Shown piece by piece: positions 33,434 through 46,310 of a stretch of 64,000 nt of DNA. The position numbers were made by a program, and so were the translations under genes. Source of the stretch: Gnetum montanum (Eukaryota > Streptophyta > Gnetopsida > Gnetales > Gnetaceae); assembly GCA_015680685.1 (NCBI GenBank), contig MNCI01016265.1, positions 274,032-338,031 on the forward strand, written 5' to 3'. The notes under the pieces were generated by a model. The model was not told where the DNA came from. It ran no database searches and was given only the letters and a program-made list of their open reading frames with translations. Numbering within the stretch: position 1 is the first letter of the stretch; each line of letters starts with the position of its first letter.

Positions 33434-33460
33434 ACCTTCAGGCATGGGTGCATGTCTTTC
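33434..33460 (-). other. Conserved non-coding block 1 in B
   Basis: On the minus strand it reads GAAAGACATGCACCCATG then CCTGAAGGT. The same block stands at 19698-19725 (A2), 24788-24815 (A1) and 52504-52478 (D, minus), and in decayed form at 37070-37043 (C, minus). It lies between the gag stop and the 3' half in all five. Confidence 0.7.
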
Positions 33461-33949
33461 CAGTGGAATCCCTTAGGATAGCATTATTATATTTTTTTCT
33501 GGTTGAGTGCCTTTTGATTACTCTTACTCCCATTCTTCGTTAGATCTACAAGGATCTTAGTACAACCAAGCTACATGATAACTCTTACAGATGCCACCAA
33601 AGAGAATCCACAAGTCCCCTTAATGTCACACCCTGGCCATTCCTTCTTGGTCCATCATTCTTCACTCTGGGCATAATAACCATAAAATTATTTTAAGTTT
33701 TAATAATTATGGATATTATTGTACCCAGAATGGGGGAGTGAATGTTGTGGGCCCACTATCCAAATAATTAATCACCTGAGACTTGATAGCATAGAACAAC
33801 ACCTCAACCAAAAAGTCACATGAGTGTTTTATTCGTAGATGAGATTACTCATAAAAAGACAAAAAGACAAAAAGTCAAAACAATAAATTGAAAGATGAAA
33901 AAACTGGAAAAAAAAAGAAAAAAATAAAAAACAAAAAATTGTAAAATTA

Positions 33950-35979
33950 AAGAAAAGGAAAACATTTATTAATTCTGCTATTGTTAGAATGGGGGATACC
34001 CCCCATAACTAAATAGTTAAGCATGGCTAGAATTAGTAAATGGAAGATTGGGATCCTTGCATGTTGGAGATATTGGGACTCGATCATACTTACCTCATTG
34101 GGGTTCACATGCTTGATTATAGTAAACATAGTGGGGCAGTTTATAAGATGTAGTTAATTGATGAGTGGTTGACCCACTATGGCACCCTTGACCATAAGAT
34201 GGTATGCAAGGATCGATCTATCTCCCTTGGTGGTTATATTCATTTGGCCCCATGGTTGTTGGAGTAGTGGTTGGTGGCCTAGAGAAAGTAACACGAGGCA
34301 TTGGGTTCGAGGAGGGAGTTGCATCATAGTGTTGGACTTATGCTGGGTTGGAAGGTGCAATGGGCTCAGAATTGTGTTGTCCCTTCTTACGGTCATGCCT
34401 AAAGAAGGGATGTCTTCAGTGTTGAGGAGATTCCCCACTGCTATTGTTAGTAGTAGCACAAGTAACATTTGTCGGTTGGTGCTGTGGTGCAAAACCCTTT
34501 GGAACACTTGGTGGCAATGTAGAAGGGTGAAGGATGAGAATTTTGAAATTGAGGAGAAGTGTAAGGTACCCAAGGTGGTGGTCCTGTTGGTAAGGATACA
34601 AGTTGATAATATTAAGGAGAATAATAATAATGTGGTGAGATAGAGGATGTTGACCTGGTTGGGGAAACTAGATGTTGGACTTGATAAGCACTTAGGTTCA
34701 GATGGTATGGAGGGTATAAGCAGTTTGGGAGTGGCCTCCCCCATGACTGGGATTATTTCCACTATGATTGAAAAAAATATTTTTGTACGAACTCTGGATG
34801 TAACATTCTTCCCCAATGCTCATGTAAATGTGACAAGATTGGACATTGGCCCTTGGGGTGATCATAGAGGCAAATGTTGCATTAATATGTATGATTGGTA
34901 GTTGAACTCTTATTCTCTTCTACCCTTCTTTCTGATGGTCTAAGGGTGTTTTGTCCTATTTCTTGGTTCGTCATGACTCTACCTCCAATAATGTTGGCTT
35001 ATTCTCCACATTTTTTATGCATCCATCCCATCATCTTATTGATATTTGCCCCAATTTCATCCAATGATTGTAGTACTGGCAAAGATGGTTCCACCTCCGT
35101 GTGGTCAGTTGATTTCTCCTCTTCATTATCATGGGCCCTTGTTGATTTAAGGTTTTGGGCTTGTTGAGATTTTTCAACATTCTCCCACTTAGCCATTTCT
35201 CCTTCTTCTTTTGCTACCTACTTAATAAGCTCTTGGAATTGATAGGTTCAGAGTTCATATAGTTAACCTTGGGCATACATCCCTAGGGTCTCCCTTGTTT
35301 CATTATAGAGCCCATCTATGATATGGTACGTTAGCCTTTCCTCAGAGAATCCATGGCCTGGGTAGTTATTTAACAGTGCATGATATCTTTCTAAGGCCAT
35401 GTCCAAGGGTTCATTTTACGCTTGTTTCCACTCTTGGATTTGTCTCCTCAAGGTTGACACTCTTGCATTTGTTTGATATTGTTCAGTAAAGAGTTCTACC
35501 ATTGTTGGCCAACGTCAAATTGATTTTGGTTTTAACGACCTATACCATACTTTTGCTTGGCCAACGAGTGTCTTAGGAAAGAGCTTAAGTTTTTGCCATC
35601 CATTATCAATGTTGTTCCACACATAGGCATCATGGAAGACTTATAGATGATGTTGTGGATCTAAATCATAGCCTCCTGAAAACTTGGGAAAGTTGTTTAA
35701 ATCAAGCATGGGTAGACAACTTTCCTTGTGATGCCTGCAGGATATTCAAACAACCTCTTGTATTTGCGTTAGGCTTGTAGTGGCCAGTAGGGGTTCATCG
35801 TCACTAGGTAGGTTATGCATTCATGAGTTGGGATGATGTTGTCTTTGTTTATGTTCATAGGAAACCCCTACATTAGATTGAGTACTCCAAACTTTGTCTT
35901 CTTCATCATATAATTCATTGGTTCTCCAATGAATTGCCCTACTAGTTGTCACAATAGCATAATCTTGTGAGAGAGACAT
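33950..35979 (-). pseudogene. Element B gag
   Basis: The start MSLSQDYAIVTTSRAIHWRT (35979) corresponds to MSLLHGSDNALYSECIHWRN in D. The gag domain is well preserved: LNNFPKFSGGYDLDPQHHL (about 35715-35660), NGWQKLKLFPKTLVGQAKVWYRSLKPKSI, ARVSTLRRQIQEWKQA, PLDMALERYHALLNNYPGHG and HIIDGLYNETRETLGMYAQG. A linker with KWENVEKSQQAQ follows, then a knuckle CNICLYDHPKGQCP (about 34880-34836), C-x2-C-x3-H-x4-C. The C-terminal part is P/T/Q-rich. The N-terminal part in this copy lacks most of the serine-rich linker seen in D. Some frameshifts are present. Confidence 0.78.
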
Positions 35980-36083
35980 TGTGTGTGACTTAATTGAAAT
36001 TAATTTCTTTTCTAAAATATGTATCATGAATACTTTGTTACAACAATCTTGTATGATGTAACTAATTTAAATAACTAGCACCA

Positions 36084-36101
36084 TCCTTGGCAATGATGCC
36101 A
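36084..36101 (-). promoter_or_regulatory. Primer binding site of B, tRNA-Asp type
   Basis: On the minus strand TGGCATCATTGCCAAGGA follows the 5' LTR by one base. It matches 13 of 18 positions of the tRNA-Asp complement TGGCGCCGTTGCCGGGGA. Confidence 0.7.
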
Positions 36102-36102
36102 A

Positions 36103-36834
36103 TGATGAATGGTTGGGTACCCCTACACTCAACCATACGAATATGAGTTTTTCACACACGATCCGGTCAAACTCCACAGACGGGCTAGTTGTGGTATCCA
36201 GATAGTTACTCATTGATTGTAGTTTGTTGTCTTCCCACCTAGACTAGTAATTGCTTTGTCACGTATGGTTTAGTCCAGAGTGAGGTGTATGATATGTTCC
36301 TAAACTAATGCTACTCCTAAAGGTAATGGGAAATAACTTTAACTAAGCTAAGAGGAAAAGGAAGGGAGGAAGGGAGCTAAGAGCAGATAGTGGACGAGAG
36401 TATAAACTAGTCTAAGTGTGATGAGAATCCATTCCTTAATCATCCATACACATCTTAAGTCTTGTGCACGACTACCACTGAAATTACCAAGTGCATGGCC
36501 TAAGTACTCTACTGGGATACCAAGTAGTCACACATAGATGCTCGTGATCAAGTCATACTCATTCCACGTTTAAGGAGTTTAGGGTGAAGAGATATTAACT
36601 ACAAAAATAATAATTAAATAATTAAACTAAGTGGATGCTGCAATGATGAAGTAATCTCGATCTTTATTTTTGGTCATGTGTGCGTCGAGGTACGTCACAC
36701 TCGAATAAAGGATGTCGTACAATTATAATCATCACACTATGGGCATGCACTGGGAGAAAGGGTTGAGAGGAAAAAAGACTATAACTAAACTAACTTCTAA
36801 AACTCACCAAAGACTGCTAAAAAATTGACTCCCT
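36103..36834 (-). repeat. 5' LTR of B, truncated (732 of about 868 bases)
   Basis: It starts (plus strand) TGATGAATGGTTGGG and is collinear with 28239-28965. Similarity stops after GACTCCCT at 36834, where the text changes to sequence matching the non-coding region of A1 near 25050 in reverse. Confidence 0.85.
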
Positions 36835-38290
36835 ATAGGTTGTTGTATCAATTGTGAGTAAGATGATTACCATACCTATTCGTCCAAGTTTCAAACCAAG
36901 TCTATACCATTAATAATGACCTTGCATTGATGTGCCCTTTCTTTCCTACCATCATGAGTTCATACCAACCATAGAGAACCAACATCACTCCAAAAAGAGA
37001 AGAAAAGAGAATAAGGAAGAAAGGGACTTAGTTAGAGGGATGCCTTGAGGCAAGGGTAACATGTATTTTGAGCTAGTATTATGTTTAAGGAGTATGCTTT
37101 GAATTTCCATTATTTTTTTTCTTTTTCTTTTTTTTTATTTTTATTTTTTGCATTTTCTTATTTCTCTCATTTTTTTTTTAATTTTTATTTTTTATGGGAA
37201 CGAAATCATGCAAAGACATGCTTCCTATTATGGTTGACAATAGGAGTGATGGTACATTCCATTAGGAGTCATAGACCACAAGAAGGACGTCAAGAAGAGA
37301 ACCTAATAAATTCCCATGAGGTAACACCCTTTGCCATTTCCACTTGGTCTTTCCCTCTTTCTTCAAGGCACAATGATCAGTAGTTAATTTTAGTAAGAAG
37401 AACCATATTATTTTCATGATAAAGAAATTTTATTTAGAGAACTGGAGGGATGGATGATGTGGTCTCACTACTTTACACAGTTATTTACCCAATCATTTTG
37501 ATAGCATACGACAAAGATCCAACACATGGTGATTATATCTGCATCATGATTGACAATATTTTTATTAATAAAGATATAATAGACAGTTATAAAACATAAA
37601 TGAAATGACTCAATAAAAGAGAAAATTATATATATAAAAAGAAAAATAACGAGAAAATGGAAAACATATTAAGAAGTAGAAATTTTTTGAGAAAATAGGA
37701 AAAGGATAAAATTGTAAAACAAAAAAGTAAAAATTCACTTATTAGTTCTTGATTCAAGATGGAGCATCTGCCCCACAACTAAACTCATGGGCAAGCATTC
37801 AGAAAATGGATCGCACATTTCCTTGGTTATACACCATAAATTTTCCATTTATCATCTTTAATGATTTAATTTTTTGCTTAGTAGCACATTTAACATTGAT
37901 GATAATCACATTTCGATCATTTGGAGCCATATCTTTAGCTAGATCAGAAGATGTTTTCTTTTTAAGGGGTTCATACATGTTTTTTTGTTTATTTTCTATT
38001 TTAGTTCTTGTGTCTCCTTATTTAACATCTTCTTTTGGTGTATAGTTAGAATGTAAGATGTTATTCTAAAAATTATCTGTTTGGTATATGTTCTTAGGAC
38101 AAGAATGAATAAGTGGGTTAGAAGTTTCTATGCATTTTTTGAAAGGTTTTATGTTCTCATTTTTGAGCCATTGGATGTCTTTTGGTTTAGTGGCTATTGT
38201 GTAGACTTGGCTTTGCACACACACTTGTTCCTGAAGTTTGTTGTGGGTTGGTATATGGATTATGTTAATACTTTACACTTTCAGCCCACA
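36835..38290 (-). other. Non-coding 3' region of C
   Basis: In reverse it matches the A1 stretch of about 23900-25055, including the pair of T-rich tracts (here A-rich at 37590-37740, and a T-rich run at 37110-37200 on the plus strand) and the line ending in ATCTTGAATCAAGAA (37745). Block 1 is present in decayed form at 37043-37070. Open frames on the plus strand here are low complexity. Confidence 0.6.
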
Positions 38291-40559
38291 ACTTCACCCT
38301 TTATCATTATTAGTAATGCATGAAATTTTTTGTCTCTTCACAATGATAGGTTCATCTTTTATGGTTTGTGTCAAAGTGGTAATGGTTGGATTTTGCGTAG
38401 GATTAGGAGACATTATTTTTGTGAGGACAAGGGTTGCACCATATTGTCCTTATGCTAGTTTTGATGAGCTAGTAGGTCTACTAGTTTTATTCACATGTGA
38501 GGAAACTATCCTAAAGAAAGGATGTTTTTGAGACTTTTGCTGAGATCTACTAACATGATCATTTACTTGTATGTTCATGACACAATTGGCATTCTTCTGT
38601 TGAGGTTGTGGTGTCAATTCTTTGTGCATTATTGGTGGTGACATATGTCGGAGGGAAGTATAAGAGTATTGAGGATGTGATGGAGGGTAACAGGTATGAG
38701 ATGGTGATCCAACACAAGATGTTACGAGTTGATGATATTCAAGAGAGTAGTGTTAGTGATTTGAGGTAAAGGAAGTAGAACCATTTGGAGAAATAGGTTG
38801 TTGAACATAGTATCCATAAGGGTCCAACTAGCAATAAGGGTATTGTTGGGTTGTTGATGGCATTCCCCATGATTGTGGGTTTTGCCATTGTGGTTCATAG
38901 TAGTTTTGAGGTTGATAAGAAGTCTCAGTGGGATAAAACTGTTGGTTGTAGGACTATCTATAATTACCTTGTGAGTAAGGTAATCTCTTAGGTATTTGAT
39001 TTTCTATGAACTTAAGATTCAAAAGAAAAGCCCCAAACTCTTGTAGATGTAACATAACTAGGCAATATCCCTTTGGATGTTTATATTGGTAGATGTCACT
39101 TCCATCATCTTCTTTTGTATTTGAGTCTATAACCTCTTCTACTATAGCTAATTCTCCTTTTTGCTGATAAGTGTCCTTACCTATTTATTTGTTCTTTTTT
39201 CTTTTCTTGTTTTGATCACTTAATCATTTTTACTTTACCTTCTCCTCTATGATTTTCAATTTGGTTGCAACTTTTTCATTCATCAACTCCCACATCTTAT
39301 CTACCCTTGCTTTAATGTTAGTGATAGACTTTTGTATTGGCAAGGTTTTGTGTAAAATCAACTCATCAAGAGTTGCCTCTTTTTCTTGATCATGAATATG
39401 GACCTCTTTCTTTTGAAGAGTTGGATCCCAATTATATTCCTCTATACTCTCCCTTTTACATAGCTCTCCTTATTCTTTTGCCACCTGTTCAACTAGCCTT
39501 TGTATTTAATGGGCTTTCAACTTTGATAATCATCCTTGGGCATAGATTCCAAGGGTCTCCCTTGTTTTGTTATGAAGTCCATATTTGATGTGGATAAGCT
39601 TCTCTTTTTAAGAAAAATCATGACTTGGACATCTATGTAGTAGAGAATAGTATCTTTCCAAGATTAGATCCAGGGATTCATGGTTTTCTTGCTTCCATCC
39701 TTGGATTTATTTTTTTAGATTGGACACGTTTTCATAGGTTTGGTATTTTTTGTTGAAGAAATCAAGCATTGTGGACCACCGATGTATTGAATTTGATTCC
39801 AATGATCTATACCAACTTTACACTTCTTCTATTAGTGTCTTAGGAAAGAGCTTGCGATTTTGTCACTTACTTTCGATATTTTGTAAGGAGCAAGCATCAT
39901 GGGAAGTTTGTAAATGATGTTTTGGTTTAGAATTATAGCCTCCATAAAATTCAGAAATGTTATTCATATCAAGCTATTTGACATGACTTTCCCTTTGATG
40001 CCTATGGGGTATTTGAATTGTCTTCCTAATTTGTATCATGCTTTTAGTAGCCAACAAGGGGTCATCTTCATCAAACATGTCCTGGTGATAATCTCTATTT
40101 GTATTTGTCTGATAGTGATGATCTTGTCTATGCTCACTTTGATGTATTTCATCTTACTTTTGCATTCTATTTCTGTCTTCATCTTAACCCCTTAGTATAT
40201 CTCTATCTTTATAGCTATGTTCATCTTCATTAGAACTAGATGTTGAAGATGAAGAGGTATATGGTGAACTAGGAGAATTTCCATGGCTCCTATATCTCCC
40301 CTTATGGTCCCTTGATTTATCTCTTCTAGGTTTGGAGGAAGTCTTAGGCCTTGAGGCACTCTTTGTTCTAGGACTTACTACATCTCCTCTAGGATTTTTT
40401 GCATTAGTTGAATGTAGTCTTTGAATGTAGTAAGGTCTAAATGAGCATATGAGATCCATGTATTTAGTGATTCACTCTAATTCTCTTTAGTATAGATCCT
40501 ACCATTTTTTCTACTAGTGTTCTCATCATGTGATGGATTATTGGATGTGAAGAAGACAT
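38290..40559 (-). pseudogene. Element C gag
   Basis: The start MSSSHPIIHHMMRT at 40559 parallels A2. Recognisable parts: SPRTKSASRPKTSSKPRRDKSRDHKGRYRSHGN and a serine-rich linker (about 40380-40220), the HHLQ...HDA capsid segment (about 39940-39880), and the knuckle region SDIYQYKHPKGYC (about 39100-39060), where the Cys pair is damaged. It is heavily mutated, with shifts between frames. Confidence 0.7.
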
Positions 40560-40672
40560 GTTTTAAATTAATAATGTGTGTGACTTAAAATATTAATATT
40601 TTTGAAAAGATAAATCATTAATACTTTCACAATGATCATTTATAATATAACTACTCTAGTTAACTAGCACCA

Positions 40673-40690
40673 TCCTCGGTAATGGTGCCA
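40673..40690 (-). promoter_or_regulatory. Primer binding site of C, tRNA-Asp type
   Basis: TGGCACCATTACCGAGGA on the minus strand, one base after the LTR, matches 14 of 18 bases of the tRNA-Asp complement. Confidence 0.7.
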
Positions 40691-40691
40691 A

Positions 40692-41634
40692 TGATGAGTG
40701 GTAGGTACCCCCTCTGCCCAACCATATGTATCACAAGTGTTCATGTGTAATCCGGTTGAATTCCATGGATAGAACTAGTGTGGTATGTAGATTGTTAAGC
40801 ATTGATTATAGGTCACTGTCTTCTCACTTGGACTAGTGGTAGCTTTATGACGTATGGTTAAGTTCAAAGTGAGACATGATTATTGATGTTGCGTGGCCCT
40901 TTAACTGGATAATAATGTAGAAATTAATTATTTATTAACCTAATTAATAATAAGAAGATAAATAATAAACTATCCTGAGGATGATGAGTATCTATTCCTA
41001 GCTTGTCGTACACCTCCTAAACTCACGTATCCACTGCTAGGATTACCAAGTGTTATGCTACTAGGTGAACCAAGTAATAACACTACCAATATTACCAAGC
41101 GAGTACCTGTTTACACTCGAAACTGGTTGCATTCATTCCTCTGATTGATTAATGTGCATAGATATGTAAATGTTAACTAAATAAATAAAAAATAAATTCC
41201 ATTAAAAGTAAATCTATTCTAAGTCAAAATGCTGCAATGAATAGGAATTAATCTTGATCTTATTGTTGTTCATGGAATGTGTCTAAGTACAATGCCACTC
41301 GAATAAGACATAATAGAACTAGCTTAAATCCACACTGCAGGCACTCATTGACTATTTGGTAAGATTATGAAATAAAATTGCAAAATTCTAGTTACACTAT
41401 TGACCAAATGGTGCCAAATACGTGATGGATGCTTGCATATTTATAGGAAAATACAAGCATTACATCGATGGGGATGCATTAACACATTTAGTTATGTCGA
41501 CAGGGATGCATCAATGAGGATGTGTTGATAGAGCTACATCAACACATCTAAGATGTGTTACCTGTTAATGCATCGATGAGACTTCATCAATGAGGATGCA
41601 TCGACGAAGTTGCCTAACATATGATGTCTCATCA
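40692..41634 (-). repeat. 5' LTR of C (943 bases, reversed)
   Basis: On the plus strand it starts TGATGAGTGGTAGG and ends GATGTCTCATCA. The U3 (about 41455-41620) is made of repeats around GATGCATCAATGAGG, different from the repeats in A2, B and D, while the R/U5 half is alike. Confidence 0.85.
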
Positions 41635-42403
41635 CTATGCCTACCTTAATGATTAGTCCATTGAAGATGGGATAAAAGGAAGATCATGTTAATTCATGCT
41701 AAAATTTATTTAAAAATTACTTTATTGGAAATGTTAAAATCTACTTGTGTAGTTAATGTTCAATAAACAATAAAATTGTAGTCATGAAAGGTTATGACAT
41801 TGTAGCTTCTGATGCAAAGATGTTGTTGTAATAAATGCTTATAAATATGGTTCACCTACCACATTTATGGCATTATTTGATCATTAGTTAGCTAGACTAT
41901 TATAGTTTTATTTCTCATTTCTTGTAGTAATTAATGAGTACTAGTAATTTAGTTCTTAGCTTAGCTAATTATACATTCTTTCTTTGTGTGAAATTTACCT
42001 AGACATATTCTATGATTGACAGTAAAGATTAAGATTAATTCTATTTCATTATAGCATTATGACTTAGAATAGATTTAATTTATAACATTTAATTTTTTAT
42101 TATTTACTACTTTCCTTAGTGTAATGTTGATGATTCCAACATATGATAACTAATTGATAAAATAAGCATGAATTAATTTCAAGTGGAATGTGTATTCAAT
42201 TGGTAATTATAGTAATGGGTTTGCTTGGTATGCCTTATAGCATATTGCTTGGTAATCCTAGTAGCAAATACATTAGTCTAAGATGTGATGGTAGATTGGG
42301 ATTCACACACTTATTGTCTTAGGTTAGTTTAGGTTTTACTTTCATTATTAATTAGATGAGATAATTATTTTTTATATTTTAATTCATTTAATTCATGGTT
42401 GCA
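41635..42403 (+). repeat. Decayed LTR-like remnant upstream of element E
   Basis: About 41845-42395 resembles the E LTR (42404-43210) in the same orientation: CTTATAAATATGGTTCACCTACCACATTTA, then CTAGACATATTCTATGATTGACAG, then AGATTAAGATTAATTC. Its end is missing, as if E had inserted into it or as if it were a partial tandem LTR. No gene is seen. Confidence 0.55.
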
Positions 42404-43210
42404 TGATGAGTAGTTTATATGTTAGTTGTGATAGTTATGATATCCTATGTCTTCATATGATATAGAAAAAGTGTATCTAGGGTTGGTAAAAGTTATAAAT
42501 ATAATCCACCTACCACATTTAATGTACTTGTTGATCATCATCATAGCTAGAGTCTTGTAATTTTATTTCATGAAATTTGAAAATAGTCAATGAGTGCCTA
42601 CAATATGCATTTAAAGTGAGTGTATGAAATCTTATTTAAGTAGCATTGTACCTAGACACAATTCTATGACAATAATAAGGTCAAGATTATTCTTATTCAT
42701 TGTAGCATTCTAACTTAAAATGGAATTTACTATTCTATGTTCATTACTTTTCATTGCACTTAGCTTAATGTTTACTTTCCACACATAATAGAATTCGAAA
42801 AAATAAGTATGAATGACTTTGAGGATCATGTATAATCGTCTAATAATCTAGTAACATATTTCTTGGTAATCCCAATGGTAGTTATACTAGCCTAGGATGT
42901 GTGTAGTAAATTAGAAATGGTTGCTTATCAACATTAAGCTAGTATAGGATTTATTTCCATTGTTTACGACATTTAATACTTAATCTCCATGTTTTACTCT
43001 AACTTAATGTTGAATAATATTATATCATATGTCATACTTTAGGTTAAACTATACACTCTAAACCAAAGCTAATATGAGTGGGAAAACAATGATCAATGGC
43101 CAACTATCAACTATCTAGAAGTCATACTAGGTCAATCCACAAATTATGATTAAGTCACTCTTAATGCTTACGATTATATTTTTGGGCATAAGAATGCTTG
43201 CCATTCATCA
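42404..43210 (+). repeat. 5' LTR of E (about 807 bases)
   Basis: It starts TGATGAGTAG and ends CCATTCATCA, the family ends. The start is inferred from the motif, since no partner LTR is present. The TATAAATATA box is at about 42511-42520. Confidence 0.6.
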
Positions 43211-43211
43211 T

Positions 43212-43229
43212 TAGCATTGTTGATGAGGA
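43212..43229 (+). promoter_or_regulatory. Primer binding site of E, decayed
   Basis: TAGCATTGTTGATGAGGA, one base after the LTR, aligns with the tRNA-Asp complement TGGCGCCGTTGCCGGGGA with about a third of bases changed. Confidence 0.5.
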
Positions 43230-43342
43230 TACTACTAGTGTTTTAGTTTAGTTGTTATCATACACACTTGTTGTATAAGAGTTTAACAATTTTTGTTTTT
43301 AAAGAATATTAAAATACTTATAAGAACACGTCTTAATTCAAG

Positions 43343-45190
43343 ATGTCTACCTTTCACATGATTGATTCTCTACTTTCTAATAATACCATAAGTGAAAATG
43401 ATAGAACCAACTGTAATAATAATGATAATGTACCTTACCAAGTGAAACTCATTTACTATTACCTAGATTCCTACTATCCAAAGTCTACTTTCATTACCAC
43501 TAAGATGAATAGATGAGATGGTGTAACTTGCAAGATAACATTATGTAACCACTTAATTGGGTAGGTAATCAATGCTTATTATTGCATTGATGAAGATTAG
43601 ATTGGAAGCTATTAGATACGAACTCATAGTGGTTGATGAAATTTCTAGATCATATTAGCTTGTACAATCCCAAATTAGAAAAGATCATTTCATGGAAGCA
43701 TCCTATGAACTTTCTAAGGGAAAATGTAGTATCATTCCATTGACATCTTAGTCATATAAGGACACTAATTATCAATCAAGGAGCTTTCATTTTTAAAAAC
43801 ATTAAAAAAATAGTTAATCCATAGGTACTTTCAACCTTGATAAGAAACCAAGGAAGAGGTGGAACATTACTTAACATAAGGAAGACCTTTAGGCCTAGGT
43901 CTTTTGGTAGGAAACAAAGATAAGAGTAGACAAGAATGGATTACCCAATATTTCATTCTCTTCATCATCTTCATTATTTATCTTTGATGAAGATGAGTGT
44001 AGACTAGGAGTAGGTGCTATAGATAAGAGGAAAAATAGGTAACATGGTAGAGATGGAAGAAGGAACCAAGAAATATAATGTAGTAGAGATAGAGATAAAG
44101 ATAAAGAAAGATATAGAGAAAAAGACATAGACAAGGATTATGGAAAAAGCATTGAAGAAGGCATGATAGAAAGCATAAAAGGATTCATCATCATGATCGA
44201 GATTATGATGAACTAGATGCCTATGATGGAACCCTATTGATCATAAAAAGTATGATCAATGTTAAAGAGGCTATTCATCTTTAAACTAGACATGAAAAAC
44301 TAAATTGCATCAAGCAACTAGACATGAATAACATTTCTTAATTTGAGAGAGGATACAATGCAAATTTGTAGAATTATCTTTGAGCCTTTCATGATACCTA
44401 CACTTTGTAAAATATTGAGAATGATTGGCAGAAGCTCAAGTTATTTTCAAAGACATTGATTAAAAAGATGAAAACTAGTACTAATCCTTATAACTAGTCT
44501 TCATCCATAGATGGAGTACCATTTTAGAATTTTTTAATGACAAGTACTAGACATATTCAAAGGTACCAAATTTGAGAAAGCATATTTAAGAATAGAGATG
44601 AGTCATGAATCCCTTGATGCAACCTTGGAGCATGTATTATTCACTTCTACACCACTACCTAGCCCATGGCTTCTCTCAGAGGGAACAACCCAAGAATATC
44701 ATAGATGGATTACGAAATAATACAAAAAATACTCTAGATGTCTACACCCAAGGAAGAATTTAAAAATCGAAATTCCATCAAATTCAGAGACTCATTAACT
44801 AGAGAACTAAAGAGGAAGAAGAACTAAAAAGAGGAAAAGTGTAGAAGAGTATAATAGAAACCCATATCTTTGCAAGAAGGATGTTTGTGCATGTAAGATG
44901 CAGAAAGAAGGAAATCCTATGGAAGGAGTGATTTGATGAAAAACCTTGCTAATTTAAAATTATATTTCAAAAATTATGGTAAAGGTTAAAAAATAATATG
45001 GAACTCTATCCATGAGAAATTTACAACCATACTAGACATAGTCAAAGAGAAGATAGAGTAGGCACTTATAAAGGAAAAAGAAAAGTAGAAGAATAAGAAG
45101 TTAATAGTAAGAGATATGTATAAGCATAAAGAAAAAGTTATTGTAGTTGAAGAGGTCATTGATTTTGATGTAGAGGAAGATAATAAGTGA
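43343..45190 (+). pseudogene. Element E gag
   Basis: The start MSTFHMIDSLLSNNTISENDR is in the position of the A2 and C starts. The domain segments LNCIKQLDMNNIS, FERGYNANL, FHDTYTL and NDWQKLKLFSKTLIKKMK (44310-44475) correspond to PKFMGGYDSD, HHLQAFHDACALYNI and LKLFPRTLIDRAEVWYR in its relatives. It is AT-rich and K/E-rich downstream (to about 45190), with many stops. Confidence 0.65.
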
Positions 45191-46009
45191 TCTATGCTAA
45201 GATGAACATCCCATCATGACATACTTGTAGTAATCAGGAACATATACTTTAAATCTCACATTCATAAAAAAGAAAATTTCAAGAATATTGCCTTATCCTT
45301 AAGGAAATTACAAGTAATACAATCAACAACAATAATATTATCCAAGTGGGGTTCCTCCTCAGCCTCAAGTCCAATATCATTGGTAGTGGAAAATATCCAT
45401 AGTCATGGGGGATACCACCACTAAGGTAGTAGTATCCTTATAAGCAATCAGATCCTTATGGTTATTATGTCTAACAGCTTATTTTCCTAGGTGAGGGATT
45501 TACTCATGTATCATCTTATCACTACTATCAACTTGAATACTACTAACCTACAACTCCATACATCAAATCATCCTTCTATGCTTTCCATTAATCACTATAA
45601 CATCCTTAACATACATAGTCTACTTGCTCTAGTACCATTACCATTAATGCAAGATGAGTTACCACTGCAATTGTAGTAGGAGAATGCAACAAGACCTATT
45701 AAAATGTAGATGAATGATAGTGCTAGTAGCTTTACACAAGCCTCTAAAATGTTCTTTCTTTAGGATAAGTTCCATGCCTTTAAAGAGAGGTGGTGGACTT
45801 GCCATTCTATCTAATTTATGAATGAAATTGTAGTTGTGACTCCATATTTTGTTCTAATGCCTCAAAATATTTAAAATGGGTCCATGTTGCCTTTAAAACA
45901 AAGCCTAAACATCAAGGTTATCATGATCAATTATGTTGTAAATAATTGGATCACAACAAGAATTCATCCTAATAAGAGAATAGATTAAAGAAGCCCTTTG
46001 GTTTATTTA

Positions 46010-46310
46010 TAGATAGCTAGGAACTTACCATGCAAAGCTCTTCTAGATTTAGGTTTTGAAGCAAATATTATTTCACAAGACATGTACAAAGCCTAGAACC
46101 TACCATCATTAAAGAAATGCAATATTAGATTGAACCTTGCTAACTAGTCCATCATAGTTCCATTGGGTAAGTAGAAGTTGTAGTAACCACCATCAATGGC
46201 TAGTCATATCTAATGGATTTTCTAGTTATTTGGTGAAAAATAATAAAGAAGAGTTTGCAATTATTACAAGGAGAGCATGGCTTAGCATCATTGATGCTAA
46301 TTTTAGAATC
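46010..46310 (+). pseudogene. Element E protease
   Basis: ALLDLGFEANIISQDMYKA (46037-46093) carries the L-D-L-G active-site form typical of Athila elements. NLPSLKKCNIRLNLAN, then SIIVPLG and YLMDFLVIW (to about 46235) follow in the order known for the family. Stops and at least one frame change are present. Confidence 0.7.

Larger units (their letters stand above)
28239..36834 (-). mobile_element. Element B, Athila-like non-autonomous LTR retrotransposon with an accessory ORF
   Basis: It is read on the minus strand: 5' LTR 36834-36103 (truncated), primer site, gag 35979-33950, conserved non-coding blocks, a splice-acceptor-preceded accessory ORF 32089-29306, a polypurine tract, and 3' LTR 29106-28239. 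No RT, RNase H or integrase motif was found, although the internal region is 7 kb. The 5' LTR lacks about 0.13 kb at its outer end and abuts sequence from element C, so no target duplication can be seen on that side. Confidence 0.85.
36835..41634 (-). mobile_element. Element C, Athila-like non-autonomous element, 3' part deleted
   Basis: Read on the minus strand: complete 5' LTR 41634-40692, primer site, gag 40559-about 38300, and non-coding region down to 36835, where it abuts the truncated LTR of B. By comparison with A1 about 1.2 kb of internal sequence and the whole 3' LTR are missing. It belongs to the short type (like A1 and A2): no accessory ORF is present. Confidence 0.8.

Noticed and set aside
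34179-34643. Plus-strand open frame of 154 codons
   Set aside because: It is antisense to the proline/histidine-rich C-terminal part of element B gag and has no recognisable domain.
37081-37383. Phenylalanine-rich open frame of 100 codons
   Set aside because: It arises from the T-rich tract in element C and is on the strand opposite to the element.
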